Shown: positions 35,348-43,752 of the stretch, one piece after another | How positions within the stretch are numbered: the stretch's first letter is position 1 | Layout: the number at the start of each line of letters is the position of its first letter | Origin: Gulosibacter massiliensis | GTDB lineage: Bacteria; Actinomycetota; Actinomycetes; Actinomycetales; Microbacteriaceae | Assembly (NCBI GenBank): GCA_945949175.1 | Contig: CAMFDU010000004.1 | Coordinates: forward strand, 1-55,653 | Length of the DNA stretch: 55,653 nucleotides | Direction of reading: 5' to 3' | The notes under the pieces: model-generated | The model's database searches: none | What the model saw: the letters and a program-made list of their open reading frames with translations, nothing else | What the model was told of the DNA's origin: nothing | Position numbers and translations under genes: made by a program

Positions 35348-36118
35348 ATGGATTTCGACCTCTCAGAGAACGAGTCTGTAGCCGCGGTCGGTTTCGACCG
35401 ATCGCTGCTTCTCAAACCCATTCGCGGCGGTAACACCTACGAAGAGACGGTCGAACGAATCCTGCAGACTATTCGCCTCGGGCTGATTCATCCCGGTGAA
35501 CAACTTCCCCCCGAGCGCGAACTTGCAACCATGCTCGAGATCTCGCGTGACACTGTTCGGGACGCGATAGCGTCGTTGTCGGAAGCGGGATATTTGGCGA
35601 TTAGGCGTGGCCGATACGGCGGCACGTTCGTCGCCGACACGATCCCAGCTGGACCCATCGTCATCGGCAGAGACGGGGACGTCATTGAACGACAGCACTT
35701 CACCGTGTCCGACATTCATGACGTTCTTGTGCTTCGCGCTGTACTCGAGCCGGGGGCCGCGTATCAGGCGGCGATGAGAGACCTCTCGGGGGAACTGCGT
35801 GAACGATTGTGGTCGTTGCATCAGGAAACGGCCAGCGCCACAGTTGAAGATTATCGACGTCTCGATTCACGGTTACACCTCCAGATAGCCGAAATGGCCG
35901 GCTCGAATTCCTTGGTCACCCAGATTGCCCAATCGCGGGTGAGGGTGAACGAACTTCTCGACGGGATTCCCTTGCTGCCGCCCAACATCGCTCACTCGAA
36001 CGAACAACACGAAGCGGTCATTCTGGCAATTTTGACGGGGCGACCCGATGACGCCGAGGCGGCCATGCGCACCCACATTGATGGTTCTGCGGCGTTGTTG
36101 CGCGGGTTCTTGGCTTAG
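35348..36118 (+). CDS. GntR family (FadR/FCD type) transcriptional regulator
   Basis: The 256-residue protein has an N-terminal winged helix (about 30-100; LPPERELATMLEISRDTVRDAI, followed by a wing RRGRYGGTFV) and a C-terminal FCD ligand-binding domain. The FCD domain has the expected arginine, DSRLHLQIAE and MRTHID elements that hold a metal and an acid ligand. It closes the amine operon 5 bp after the SDR and probably controls it and the divergent permease. Its TAG overlaps the DUF4229 stop in TTAG. Confidence 0.9.
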   Translation: MDFDLSENESVAAVGFDRSLLLKPIRGGNTYEETVERILQTIRLGLIHPGEQLPPERELATMLEISRDTVRDAIASLSEAGYLAIRRGRYGGTFVADTIPAGPIVIGRDGDVIERQHFTVSDIHDVLVLRAVLEPGAAYQAAMRDLSGELRERLWSLHQETASATVEDYRRLDSRLHLQIAEMAGSNSLVTQIAQSRVRVNELLDGIPLLPPNIAHSNEQHEAVILAILTGRPDDAEAAMRTHIDGSAALLRGFLA

Positions 36119-36369
36119 TTCTTCGCCGAGTCAATCTGGTCGTCTTCGACGTCCGAATCGATGTCGGGGGTGGGTTTTTCAACCCGACGCTGAATGTCAC
36201 TGGCGATGCGCTGGCGCAGCCCACTGAGAAGAAGGACGGATAGAGCGAACGAAATCAACGTCGCAAAGATGGCACCCCAAATCCACCCGGTTCCAACGAG
36301 GAGGAGGATGACGAGCGCTGCAACGAAAAACCCGAGACGGGCGAGTGTGTACGTGATCCATGGGCTCAT
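36115..36369 (-). CDS. DUF4229 family small membrane protein
   Basis: The product is 84 residues from ATG 36369, chosen because TACGAT stands six bases upstream; the ORF-track start is 7 codons earlier. Two hydrophobic spans at about 12-30 and 32-51 are followed by an acidic tail (DSDVEDD). Genes of this type sit beside menA/menD in actinobacteria, and the function is unknown. It marks where the menaquinone neighbourhood resumes after the amine block. Confidence 0.75.
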   Translation of the reverse strand: MSPWITYTLARLGFFVAALVILLLVGTGWIWGAIFATLISFALSVLLLSGLRQRIASDIQRRVEKPTPDIDSDVEDDQIDSAKN

Positions 36370-36375
36370 ATCTAC

Positions 36376-36412
36376 ATCGTATGCGCCCACCGACCGCGCC
36401 TAGAATGAAGAA
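36376..36412. promoter_or_regulatory. Divergent leaderless promoters of DUF4229 and PLDc_N genes
   Basis: The minus strand has TACGAT (36376-36381) and six bases before ATG 36369. The plus strand has TAGAAT (36401-36406) and six bases before ATG 36413. The two starts are 43 bp apart and neither has a Shine-Dalgarno. Confidence 0.6.
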
Positions 36413-36763
36413 ATGATTGCTCGCACTATTCTCGTTGGCTCGTTACTGATTGCTGCTGTCATCGTCTACGCCATTGTCGATGTGGCCATCACTCCAGCTT
36501 CTCGGATTCGCGCACTGCCGAAATGGCTCTGGATCGTTGTTGTTGTTCTGGTGCCCCTGATCGGGGCAATCCTGTGGCTCATTGTGGGCAAGGTCCGCCG
36601 CGGTTCCACGACGAAACCCACCACGCCGACCGACATCGTTGACCGCGGCCCGACGAGTGGCCCGTTCTCGACTGAATCGGTTGATGACCGTATCGCTCGA
36701 CTCGAAGAGGAACTTCGCCGACTTGATGAGGAGGGCGAAAACCCGCCCAAGGGCCCGGCGTGA
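36413..36763 (+). CDS. PLDc_N domain membrane protein
   Basis: The 116-residue protein has two spans at about 5-25 and 38-60. The PLDc_N-type sequence around PASRIRALPKWLWIVVVVLVPLIGAILW is the N-terminal membrane module of cardiolipin synthases, here without the catalytic phospholipase D part. The tail is charged and predicted coiled (RIARLEEELRRLDEE). It overlaps menD by GTGA. The function is unknown; the association with menD is common in actinobacteria. Confidence 0.85.
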   Translation: MIARTILVGSLLIAAVIVYAIVDVAITPASRIRALPKWLWIVVVVLVPLIGAILWLIVGKVRRGSTTKPTTPTDIVDRGPTSGPFSTESVDDRIARLEEELRRLDEEGENPPKGPA

Positions 36764-38442
36764 CGTCTGCCACGTCCGCGGCTTCCAATGCGACGAACTG
36801 GTCCCTCGCCTTCCTTCGTACGCTCATCGAAAACGGGGTGACCGACATTGTTGTATGCCCGGGTTCGCGATCGCAATCGCTGGCGTTGCTCGCCGCTGAA
36901 TTGGCCGAGCGTGGATTGCTCACGCTCCATGTGGTGCTCGACGAGCGGGCGGCCGGCTTTCTCGCGCTGGGTCTGTCACTCGAATCGGGTCGTCCCGCGA
37001 TTGTTGTGACGACATCAGGAAGCAGCGTGGCCAACCTTCATCCCGCGGTCGTCGAGGCATTCCATCAAGGCACCCCCTTGCTGTTGGTCACTGCTGACCG
37101 ACCGGCTTCGGTGCGTGCCCAGGGCGGGGGCCAAACCACCTTCCACGTCGGAATGTTTGCGGTGGCAGCCAGAGCGACCTTCGATATTCCTCCAGCGGAA
37201 ACCCCAACCGACGCCGAGACGGGTGGTTCTGCCATTGCACTCGAGGCGCTGACGGTTGCACTCCGGGAACGTGGACCTGTTCACGTGAACCCTCAGTTCG
37301 TCGAACCTCTCTCGTCGGAGGCACCAGAAAGCTACCTCGAGAAAATTCGACCTGGTGGACTGCTCGTTGTCGAACGCGAGTCGGTCGCAGCGACTGTCGA
37401 TGCCTCTGTGGGTGTTGTCGTTATCGCCGGACTCGGTGCTGGTGTTCGGGCCGAAAATTGGGCCCGCGAACTAGGTGCTCCGTTGTTTGCCGAAATCGAG
37501 AGCGGGTCGCACTTCGGACCGCACCTCGTCACGGACTATCGAAACATCGCGATGAATCCAGAGTTCACCAACACCGTTCACACGGTGGTTGTCGTCGGTC
37601 GCCCAACCCTGGCGAACGTCATCGACCAGTTGTGCACGCGAGAGGGCGTTGACGTGATTGTGGTTCACGTGGGCGAAGGCGTCCCGTATCGGCCAACCGA
37701 ACGAGTTCGTGTCGTCGACGAAATTGTCGTTACCGGAACAGGTGACGATATCGCCCGCGAGTGGGGACTGGCCTGGGCTCGGCGATCGCGAATGACGCTC
37801 GATTCTCAGGTGGCGGAACCCGCCGCGGATGTAGAGGGCAGCCTCGTTGACGATCACGCCGCACGGTCAGCCTTTGCCCGACGAGAAATGGAAATTCAAC
37901 GAGAGCCCGTGACGAGTGACATGATCGTGCGATTGGTGTGGGATGCCACGTGGCCTCACGATCGGCTGGTTTTCGGAGCCTCATCCATCATTCGAATTGC
38001 CGATTCCATTTTGCCAGGGAAGCCCATCCGGGTGCACTCCAATCGCGGTCTTGCGGGAATTGACGGAACAATTGCCACCGCTCAGGGAATTGCCTCGGCC
38101 TCGCGTCGTCCCGATGCGCCAGCCGGAGTCACGCGACTTGTTCTCGGCGATCTCGCAGCCGCCTATGATTCGAGTTCCCTCGCGTTAATCACGGGCCCGA
38201 TTCAAATCATCGTCTGCAACAACAACGGCGGGCGAATCTTTGAGGGGCTCGCCGTCAAGGCCACCGCGAACCCTTCCCACTTTGAGTCCGTCATGCTCAC
38301 GCCACAACAGGTCGATTTCGAGGCACTGGCTGCGGCGTATGGAATCGCTTATCGCAGAGTCGAAACACGGGGACAGCTGTCGTCGGCGCTGACGGAAACG
38401 GCCGGTCCGATCCTCATCGAAGCGCCGCTACAGAGCGGCTAA
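36760..38442 (+). CDS. menD: 2-Succinyl-5-enolpyruvyl-6-hydroxy-3-cyclohexene-1-carboxylate synthase
   Basis: The 560-residue thiamine-diphosphate enzyme joins isochorismate with 2-oxoglutarate, the first committed menaquinone step. Recognisable parts are VCPGSRSQSLALLAAE, the ThDP-glutamate region LDERAAGFLALG, the HVNPQF stretch and the late GDLAAAYDSSSL with NNNGGRIFEGL for ThDP-magnesium binding. The GTG start overlaps the PLDc_N stop. It is convergent with menF across 4 bp. Confidence 0.95.
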   Translation: MTSATSAASNATNWSLAFLRTLIENGVTDIVVCPGSRSQSLALLAAELAERGLLTLHVVLDERAAGFLALGLSLESGRPAIVVTTSGSSVANLHPAVVEAFHQGTPLLLVTADRPASVRAQGGGQTTFHVGMFAVAARATFDIPPAETPTDAETGGSAIALEALTVALRERGPVHVNPQFVEPLSSEAPESYLEKIRPGGLLVVERESVAATVDASVGVVVIAGLGAGVRAENWARELGAPLFAEIESGSHFGPHLVTDYRNIAMNPEFTNTVHTVVVVGRPTLANVIDQLCTREGVDVIVVHVGEGVPYRPTERVRVVDEIVVTGTGDDIAREWGLAWARRSRMTLDSQVAEPAADVEGSLVDDHAARSAFARREMEIQREPVTSDMIVRLVWDATWPHDRLVFGASSIIRIADSILPGKPIRVHSNRGLAGIDGTIATAQGIASASRRPDAPAGVTRLVLGDLAAAYDSSSLALITGPIQIIVCNNNGGRIFEGLAVKATANPSHFESVMLTPQQVDFEALAAAYGIAYRRVETRGQLSSALTETAGPILIEAPLQSG

Positions 38443-38446
38443 CGAG

Positions 38447-39646
38447 TCAGCGCGTCAGCGCCTCGCGAATCGGACGGAACTTCAGTTCAGTTTCGTCATA
38501 CTCTGACTCTGGGTCAGACCCGACAATTATTCCTGCACCGGCATGCGCGACGATATCCGTTTCACGCCATTGGGCGCACCGAAGAGCGATTGCCCATTCG
38601 CCATTGCCCGTGCCGTCCACCCAACCCACGGGGCCGGCGTAGCGTCCGCGCGGGATTGCTTCGATGTCGGCGATGGTTGCCAGTGCTCGGTCGGATGGGA
38701 CACCCGCAACAGCAGCGGTCGGGTGCAGTGAGTCGATGATGTCGAGAACCGACGTGCGAGTCCGCAGAACGCCTTCGATATCGCTGGCGAGATGCCACAC
38801 GTTCGACAGTCGAAGGGTGAACGGTGTCGACGCACCGACAATCGAGCGGCATTTCGGTGCAAGAGCGGTGAGAACGGACTGCATTGCATACTCGTGCTCG
38901 TCGCGGTCTTTGGCGCTGTTCGCCAGTAGGGTGGCCGCGTTGGCATCTGATCGAGGGTCGTGTCCTCGCGCGGCGCTTCCCGCAAGAACCCGCGTCTCTA
39001 CTCGGCGGTCGTTTACTCGAACGAGCGTCTCGGGTGACGCTCCCCACAGTCCTTCGACCGCAAAAACGTGACAGTCAGGGTAGCCAGACGACAGTTTGGC
39101 CAACGGCGCACGCTCGTCGCCCGGGGTGACGACGTGTCCCGTGATCGCGCGCGCAACAACAACCTTCCCAAAATCGGAATCCAAACGTCCAAGTGCTGTT
39201 CGAACTCGATCGCGGTAGACCGAGTCGATGTGTGGCCACTCGACAACGGGTACGGGACCGATGGGACGACGCACGGTTTCAGACGCGGAATCAAGTGCAC
39301 CGGCAGTCACCGTCGTCATCTCGCGCCCGCGTCGGATTAACGTGACGCGCGGAAAAATCAGGAAAGCTTCGCCGTTGGGGTCGAACGACCCGCTGCCGAA
39401 TGCGTGAAGGTACGGGCGCATCGCAGGCGGCGCCATAGCCACCGCGTCGTTCCACATCCTGCCGAGAGTTGCAAAGCGTTGTGGTCCGCTCGCCACCCAG
39501 CGGGCGTGCTCGCCAATTCCGACAATTTCACGGTCACCGCTGCGGAAATACAGGGGTCGAGACGGACTCGCGAAGTCGAGTATCGACTCAACCCGAGCCG
39601 ATCGAACGACGTCGCGCGAGTAGGTCTCAGGGTTGGCGCTGCTCAC
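38447..39646 (-). CDS. menF: Isochorismate synthase
   Basis: The 399-residue chorismate-binding enzyme isomerises chorismate to isochorismate for MenD. Signatures include GASPETLVR, RVLAGSAARG, LHPTAAVAGVP and GAGIIVGSDPESEYDETELK. The GTG start is backed by TAGCCT-N6-GTG. It diverges from menG over 38 bp. Confidence 0.93.
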   Translation of the reverse strand: MSSANPETYSRDVVRSARVESILDFASPSRPLYFRSGDREIVGIGEHARWVASGPQRFATLGRMWNDAVAMAPPAMRPYLHAFGSGSFDPNGEAFLIFPRVTLIRRGREMTTVTAGALDSASETVRRPIGPVPVVEWPHIDSVYRDRVRTALGRLDSDFGKVVVARAITGHVVTPGDERAPLAKLSSGYPDCHVFAVEGLWGASPETLVRVNDRRVETRVLAGSAARGHDPRSDANAATLLANSAKDRDEHEYAMQSVLTALAPKCRSIVGASTPFTLRLSNVWHLASDIEGVLRTRTSVLDIIDSLHPTAAVAGVPSDRALATIADIEAIPRGRYAGPVGWVDGTGNGEWAIALRCAQWRETDIVAHAGAGIIVGSDPESEYDETELKFRPIREALTR

Positions 39647-39684
39647 TCGTTAAGGCTACCCACGCACGGGTAGAGTTGATAATC

Positions 39685-40392
39685 GTGACGAGTGCTGACA
39701 TGGGAAAAGACCCCGCTGAAGTCGCGGCGATGTTTGACGATGTAGCCCCTGGCTATGACCGAACGAACGCGATTCTCTCGATGGGCACCAGCGCACTCTG
39801 GCGATTGGCCACCGTTCGCGCACTCGGAGTTATCCCGGGTGACCGCGTCCTCGATATCGCCGCCGGCACGGGGACATCCAGTTCGGCGATTGCACGGGCT
39901 GGAGCTCGAGTCACTGCACTCGATTTCTCGGCGGGAATGGTCGCAGTCGGACGCCAACGTCACCCCAACATTGAATTTCTCGAAGGAGACGCGACCGCAT
40001 TGCCGTTCGATGAAGCGAGTTTCGATGCGGTCACCGTTTCGTTCGGATTGCGGAACGTTCACGACCCACGCAAGGCGCTCTCTGAGATGCGTAGGGTGCT
40101 TGTGCCCGGTGGTCGCCTAGTCATTTGTGAATTCACGACTCCGCCAAACCAGATGGTTCGACGGGCTTATGACTTTTATCTGACGTCGGTGATGCCCCGC
40201 ATCGCGAAAATGTCAAGCACTAATCCTGCTGCCTACACCTACCTCAAGGACTCGATCCATGATTGGCCATCGCAGGGCGTTCTCGCCAGTTGGATTCGTG
40301 ACGCCGGTTTCACTGGGGTCGGTTTCCGCAATCTGACAGGTGGAGTCGTCGCGCTTCACCGAGGAACTGCCCCGATGGGAACCGGGCGATGA
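39685..40392 (+). CDS. menG: Demethylmenaquinone methyltransferase
   Basis: The product is 235 residues from GTG 39685; the longer ORF-track start lies within menF. This class I SAM methyltransferase of the UbiE family has the SAM loop VLDIAAGTGTSS, the UbiE-type start FDDVAPGYDRTN, FGLRNVHDP, and TGGVVALHRG near the end. It makes the last ring methylation of menaquinone. TAGAGT lies eight bases before the GTG. It overlaps the polyprenyl synthase gene by ATGA. Confidence 0.94.
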   Translation: MTSADMGKDPAEVAAMFDDVAPGYDRTNAILSMGTSALWRLATVRALGVIPGDRVLDIAAGTGTSSSAIARAGARVTALDFSAGMVAVGRQRHPNIEFLEGDATALPFDEASFDAVTVSFGLRNVHDPRKALSEMRRVLVPGGRLVICEFTTPPNQMVRRAYDFYLTSVMPRIAKMSSTNPAAYTYLKDSIHDWPSQGVLASWIRDAGFTGVGFRNLTGGVVALHRGTAPMGTGR

Positions 40393-41417
40393 GCCACCAA
40401 AATTCGATCAGTTCAAACTTTGGGCTTGCTGACGCGCTGTCAGCAACACCCGAGGAACGCGATCTTGTCAAACGGCTGAACACCGGTGTCGAGAGAATGG
40501 AGGCATCGCTGGAATCAAATTTGCATTTTGGCGATGCACACACGGACACTATCGCCCGTTATTTGTTTGAGGCGGGTGGCAAACGGGTTCGTCCGCTATT
40601 GGCGTTGCTGACCGCCGAATACGGTGACCCAACCCGTGACGACATCATCATGGGCGCCCAGGTTGTTGAATTGATTCACCTCGCCACCCTTTATCACGAT
40701 GACGTGATGGACGATGCGGACCTTCGACGGGGGGTGCCCACCACCCACACGGTGTGGTCCAACTCGGTGGCGATCATCACAGGAGACCTTTTGCTGGCCC
40801 GCGCGAGCTCACTCGCGTCGACGCTCGGCGACGACATGGTGCGCTTGCACGCGGCGACCTTCGAACGCCTGTGCCTCGGCCAGCTGCACGAAACGACCGG
40901 CCCCCAAAAGGGTGCTGATGCAATCGCGCATTACCTTCAGGTTCTCGCGGACAAAACGGGCTCACTGATCGCCTCGAGTGCCGTCGTTGGATTAATGACA
41001 TCGGGAGCACCGCGCGAGTTCTTTGAGCCTTTGCGCGAATACGGCGAAAAAATCGGCGTCGCGTTCCAAATCATCGACGATGTCCTCGACCTCGACGGGG
41101 GTGAAACCGGCAAAGAAAAAGGTAACGATGTCCGAAACGGGGTCGCTACGCTGCCCATTCTTTTGGCGCGCGCCGCGTCTGATTCAGAGTCGGTGTCGCT
41201 CGTCGAGCGAATCGACACGGCAATCGAGTCGAACAACACCGAAATGTTCGCGGGGTTGATGGACGAACTCCGCAGAAGCAGCCACACTAAGGACACCATC
41301 ACGAGTGCGCGTCGCTGGGCGACGGAAGCGGTTGCCGCCCTCGACATTCTTCCCGACGGTCTGCCCAAGAAATCACTCGCCCGATTCGCCTCGCGCGTCA
41401 TTGACCGAACGAACTAG
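40389..41417 (+). CDS. Polyprenyl diphosphate synthase
   Basis: The 342-residue trans-isoprenyl synthase has two Asp-rich motifs, DDVMDDADLRRG near 104 and FQIIDDVLDLDG near 231. The family makes the C35-C50 tail used by MenA. Linkage by ATGA to menG supports a role as the menaquinone tail synthase. Product length cannot be read off. It ends 7 bp before fprA. Confidence 0.93.
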   Translation: MSHQNSISSNFGLADALSATPEERDLVKRLNTGVERMEASLESNLHFGDAHTDTIARYLFEAGGKRVRPLLALLTAEYGDPTRDDIIMGAQVVELIHLATLYHDDVMDDADLRRGVPTTHTVWSNSVAIITGDLLLARASSLASTLGDDMVRLHAATFERLCLGQLHETTGPQKGADAIAHYLQVLADKTGSLIASSAVVGLMTSGAPREFFEPLREYGEKIGVAFQIIDDVLDLDGGETGKEKGNDVRNGVATLPILLARAASDSESVSLVERIDTAIESNNTEMFAGLMDELRRSSHTKDTITSARRWATEAVAALDILPDGLPKKSLARFASRVIDRTN

Positions 41418-41424
41418 GAACGAC

Positions 41425-42771
41425 ATGAAGCTTCGACTCGCGATTGTGGGCGCTGGCCCCGCTGGAATCTACGCCGCCGACATTTTGCAGAAATACGAGC
41501 GGGCGTTCGACGTCTCGATTGACCTGTTTGACCGCCTCCCCGCGCCTTACGGACTTGTCCGATACGGCGTTGCCCCCGACCACCCCCGTATCAAGGGGAT
41601 TATCAACGCGTTACGGGATGTGCTCGATTCTGGCGGGATTCGTGTTTTCGGGAACGTCAACTTCGGCACCGACATCACCTTGGACGACCTCAAACGGCAC
41701 TATCACGCTGTGATTTTCTCGACCGGGGCAATTCGTGATGCCGACCTCGACATCCCAGGGATCGACCTCGACGGTTCCTACGGTGCCGCCGATTTCGTGT
41801 CGTGGTACGACGGTCACCCCGACGTGCCACGCGAATGGCCGTTGGATGCGAAAGAGGTTGCGGTCATCGGAAACGGAAACGTTGCCCTCGATGTCGCACG
41901 AATGTTGGCCAAGCACGCCGACGACCTTCTGCCGACGGAAATCCCCGACAACGTTTACCAGGCACTGAAATCGAGTCCCGTCACCGATGTGCACGTCTTC
42001 GGGCGTCGCGGGCCGATGCAGGTCAAATTCACACCCCTCGAACTTCGCGAGCTCGGTGAACTCAACGACGTCGACATGGTTGTGTATGACGAAGATTTCG
42101 AATACGACGACGCGTCCAAGGCCGCCATCGAATCAAACAAACAGATTTTTGTCATCAACAAGATTTTTACCCCGTGGCGAGAGGCAGGGGCGGGCACTGC
42201 TAGTCGCCGCCTGCACCTGCACTTCTTTGCTAATCCGGTCGAAGTAGTGGGTACCGACGGGCGCGTCAGTTCGTTCCGTTACGAACGCACCGAACCTGAT
42301 GGTGCCGGCGGCGTCCGCGGAACGGGGGAAATGCGCGAATTGCCCGTCCAAGCGCTCTATCGTGCGGTCGGGTACTTCGGGTCCCCCCTCGACGGCGTGC
42401 CGTTCGACGATCGGCACGGGACCATTCCGAATAACGAGGGTCAAGTTCTCGACGACAAGAACGATGTCGTTCCCGGTGTGTATGCGACCGGGTGGATCAA
42501 GCGCGGACCCGTCGGGCTGATCGGACACACCAAGTCCGACGCGATGGAAACCATCGCCCGACTCGTCAAGGGCCAAGCGTCGTGGTGGTCACCCGCTGAG
42601 CCATCTGAGGACGCTATCCCCGCGCTGCTTGACGCCCGTGGCGTGCACTACACGAACCTCGATGGTTGGCACCGACTGGACGACCACGAAAAGTCGTTAG
42701 GTGCGCCTCAGGGACGAGAACGCATCAAGGTCGTCGACCGTGAAGAGATGCTTCGCGTCTCTCGTGATTAA
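41425..42771 (+). CDS. fprA: Ferredoxin/adrenodoxin-type NADP+ reductase
   Basis: The product is 448 residues from ATG 41425 (TAGGAACGAC upstream); the ORF-track start lies within the polyprenyl synthase gene. It is an FAD enzyme with IVGAGPAGIYAA at the N-terminus and an NADP-binding core VIGNGNVALDVARML near 155, plus GWIKRGPVGLIG near the end. It moves electrons between NADPH and ferredoxin. The TAA overlaps the yajQ stop in TTAA. Confidence 0.93.
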   Translation: MKLRLAIVGAGPAGIYAADILQKYERAFDVSIDLFDRLPAPYGLVRYGVAPDHPRIKGIINALRDVLDSGGIRVFGNVNFGTDITLDDLKRHYHAVIFSTGAIRDADLDIPGIDLDGSYGAADFVSWYDGHPDVPREWPLDAKEVAVIGNGNVALDVARMLAKHADDLLPTEIPDNVYQALKSSPVTDVHVFGRRGPMQVKFTPLELRELGELNDVDMVVYDEDFEYDDASKAAIESNKQIFVINKIFTPWREAGAGTASRRLHLHFFANPVEVVGTDGRVSSFRYERTEPDGAGGVRGTGEMRELPVQALYRAVGYFGSPLDGVPFDDRHGTIPNNEGQVLDDKNDVVPGVYATGWIKRGPVGLIGHTKSDAMETIARLVKGQASWWSPAEPSEDAIPALLDARGVHYTNLDGWHRLDDHEKSLGAPQGRERIKVVDREEMLRVSRD

Positions 42772-43256
42772 CGGAAATTGAGGAACTGCACGTCGACGGG
42801 CAGGTCTTTGCCCTTGATCAACTGCATTGTGGCCTGCAGGTCATCCCTGCTCTTGGATGAAACCCGTAGTTCTTCGCCTTGAATCTGGGGCTTGACAGAC
42901 TTCGGACCTTCTTCGCGGATAATCTTGGCAATTTCTTTCGCGTGTTCGCTCGAAATCCCGTTCTTCACCGTCGTTTCGATGCGGTATTCCTTGCCTGATG
43001 CGAATGGCTTTCCGACCTCGAGTGACTTGAGCGAAATACCACGCTTGATGAGCTTGGATTCGAGAACATCGAGGACGGCCTTGACGCGCTCTTCGCTGCT
43101 CGCGGCGAGATTGACCTTGTCGGACTTCTTCTCGATCTCGGCGCCGACACCCTTGAAATCAAAGCGCGTCTCGATCTCGCGTTGTGCTTGGTTCACCGCG
43201 TTGTCGAGTTCCATTGGGTCGACTTTGGAAACGATGTCAAAGGAGGAATCAGCCAT
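42768..43256 (-). CDS. YajQ family nucleotide-binding protein
   Basis: The 162-residue protein belongs to UPF0234/YajQ, with DSSFDIVSKVD at the start, the repeated ferredoxin-like halves, and DLQATMQLIKGKDLPVDVQF at the end. Some members bind cyclic di-GMP; the general role is unsettled. TAAACT-N6-ATG backs the start. It is convergent with fprA, sharing TTAA. Confidence 0.92.
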   Translation of the reverse strand: MADSSFDIVSKVDPMELDNAVNQAQREIETRFDFKGVGAEIEKKSDKVNLAASSEERVKAVLDVLESKLIKRGISLKSLEVGKPFASGKEYRIETTVKNGISSEHAKEIAKIIREEGPKSVKPQIQGEELRVSSKSRDDLQATMQLIKGKDLPVDVQFLNFR

Positions 43257-43410
43257 GGAGATAGTTTAGGCGAAGGCGATTCGAAGATTCGTTGGCGTGC
43301 GTTACGCGCCGCCGACCAACTCTCTCAAGGGGTCGCTTCAACCGGCGTCCGTATTGTATTGTTGAGACTTGCGCGCCCCGTCGAGGATCACCTCGGTGTG
43401 GAACGCACCT

Positions 43411-43495
43411 GGTGGGTTACCCAAGCGGCCAAAGGGATCTGACTGTAACTCAGCTGGCTCAGCCTTCGGGGGTTCGAATCCCTCACCCACCACCA
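43411..43495 (+). tRNA. tRNA-Tyr (GTA)
   Basis: This class II tRNA has acceptor GGUGGGU paired to ACCCACC, discriminator A, and encoded CCA (43493-43495). The anticodon loop CUGUAAC gives GUA. The anticodon stem has four good pairs, with a U-C mismatch at the outer 27-43 position. The variable arm and T arm are normal. A strong terminator follows directly. Confidence 0.92.
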
Positions 43496-43528
43496 AGCCC
43501 CCAGCCCCACAGGGTTGGGGGCTTTTTT
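43496..43528 (+). terminator. Intrinsic terminator of tRNA-Tyr
   Basis: AGCCCCCA pairs with TGGGGGCT and is followed by a run of six Ts that ends at 43528. The T run overlaps the last codon of the 57-aa minus-strand gene by two bases. Confidence 0.9.
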
Positions 43529-43700
43529 AGTAGAACCGATGATCGATTTCGTCTTCATCCGCGAGGGATGGGTTCTCGGGTGTGGCGAATTCGGTCGCCC
43601 AACGAAACAATGCCCAAACCGCCGCGCCGACGAGAAGAAATCCGCCCACCGCGATAACGATTCCGGCAACAACACCGAGCGTGACACTCCACGGTTCCAT
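43527..43700 (-). CDS. Small single-span membrane protein (57 aa), absent from the ORF track
   Basis: A 57-codon frame on the minus strand, too short for the ORF track, encodes a protein with one membrane span at about residues 8-31 and an acidic C-terminal tail (ADEDEID). TAGTCT lies exactly six bases before its ATG, the same leaderless arrangement used by yajQ, menF, kptA and others, which is the best evidence that it is real. It diverges from the IMPase gene and converges on the tRNA-Tyr terminator. No family recognised. Confidence 0.68.
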   Translation of the reverse strand: MEPWSVTLGVVAGIVIAVGGFLLVGAAVWALFRWATEFATPENPSLADEDEIDHRFY

Positions 43701-43706
43701 GCCCCG

Positions 43707-43746
43707 AGACTAGACGAGGCAACTGACGCGAAACCTGCGCGACAAT
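43707..43746. promoter_or_regulatory. Divergent leaderless -10 elements (57-aa gene and IMPase gene)
   Basis: TAGTCT on the minus strand (43707-43712) is six bases before ATG 43700. GACAAT on the plus strand (43741-43746) is six bases before ATG 43753. The second lacks the initial T of the usual pattern. Confidence 0.5.
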
Positions 43747-43752
43747 AGAGAC

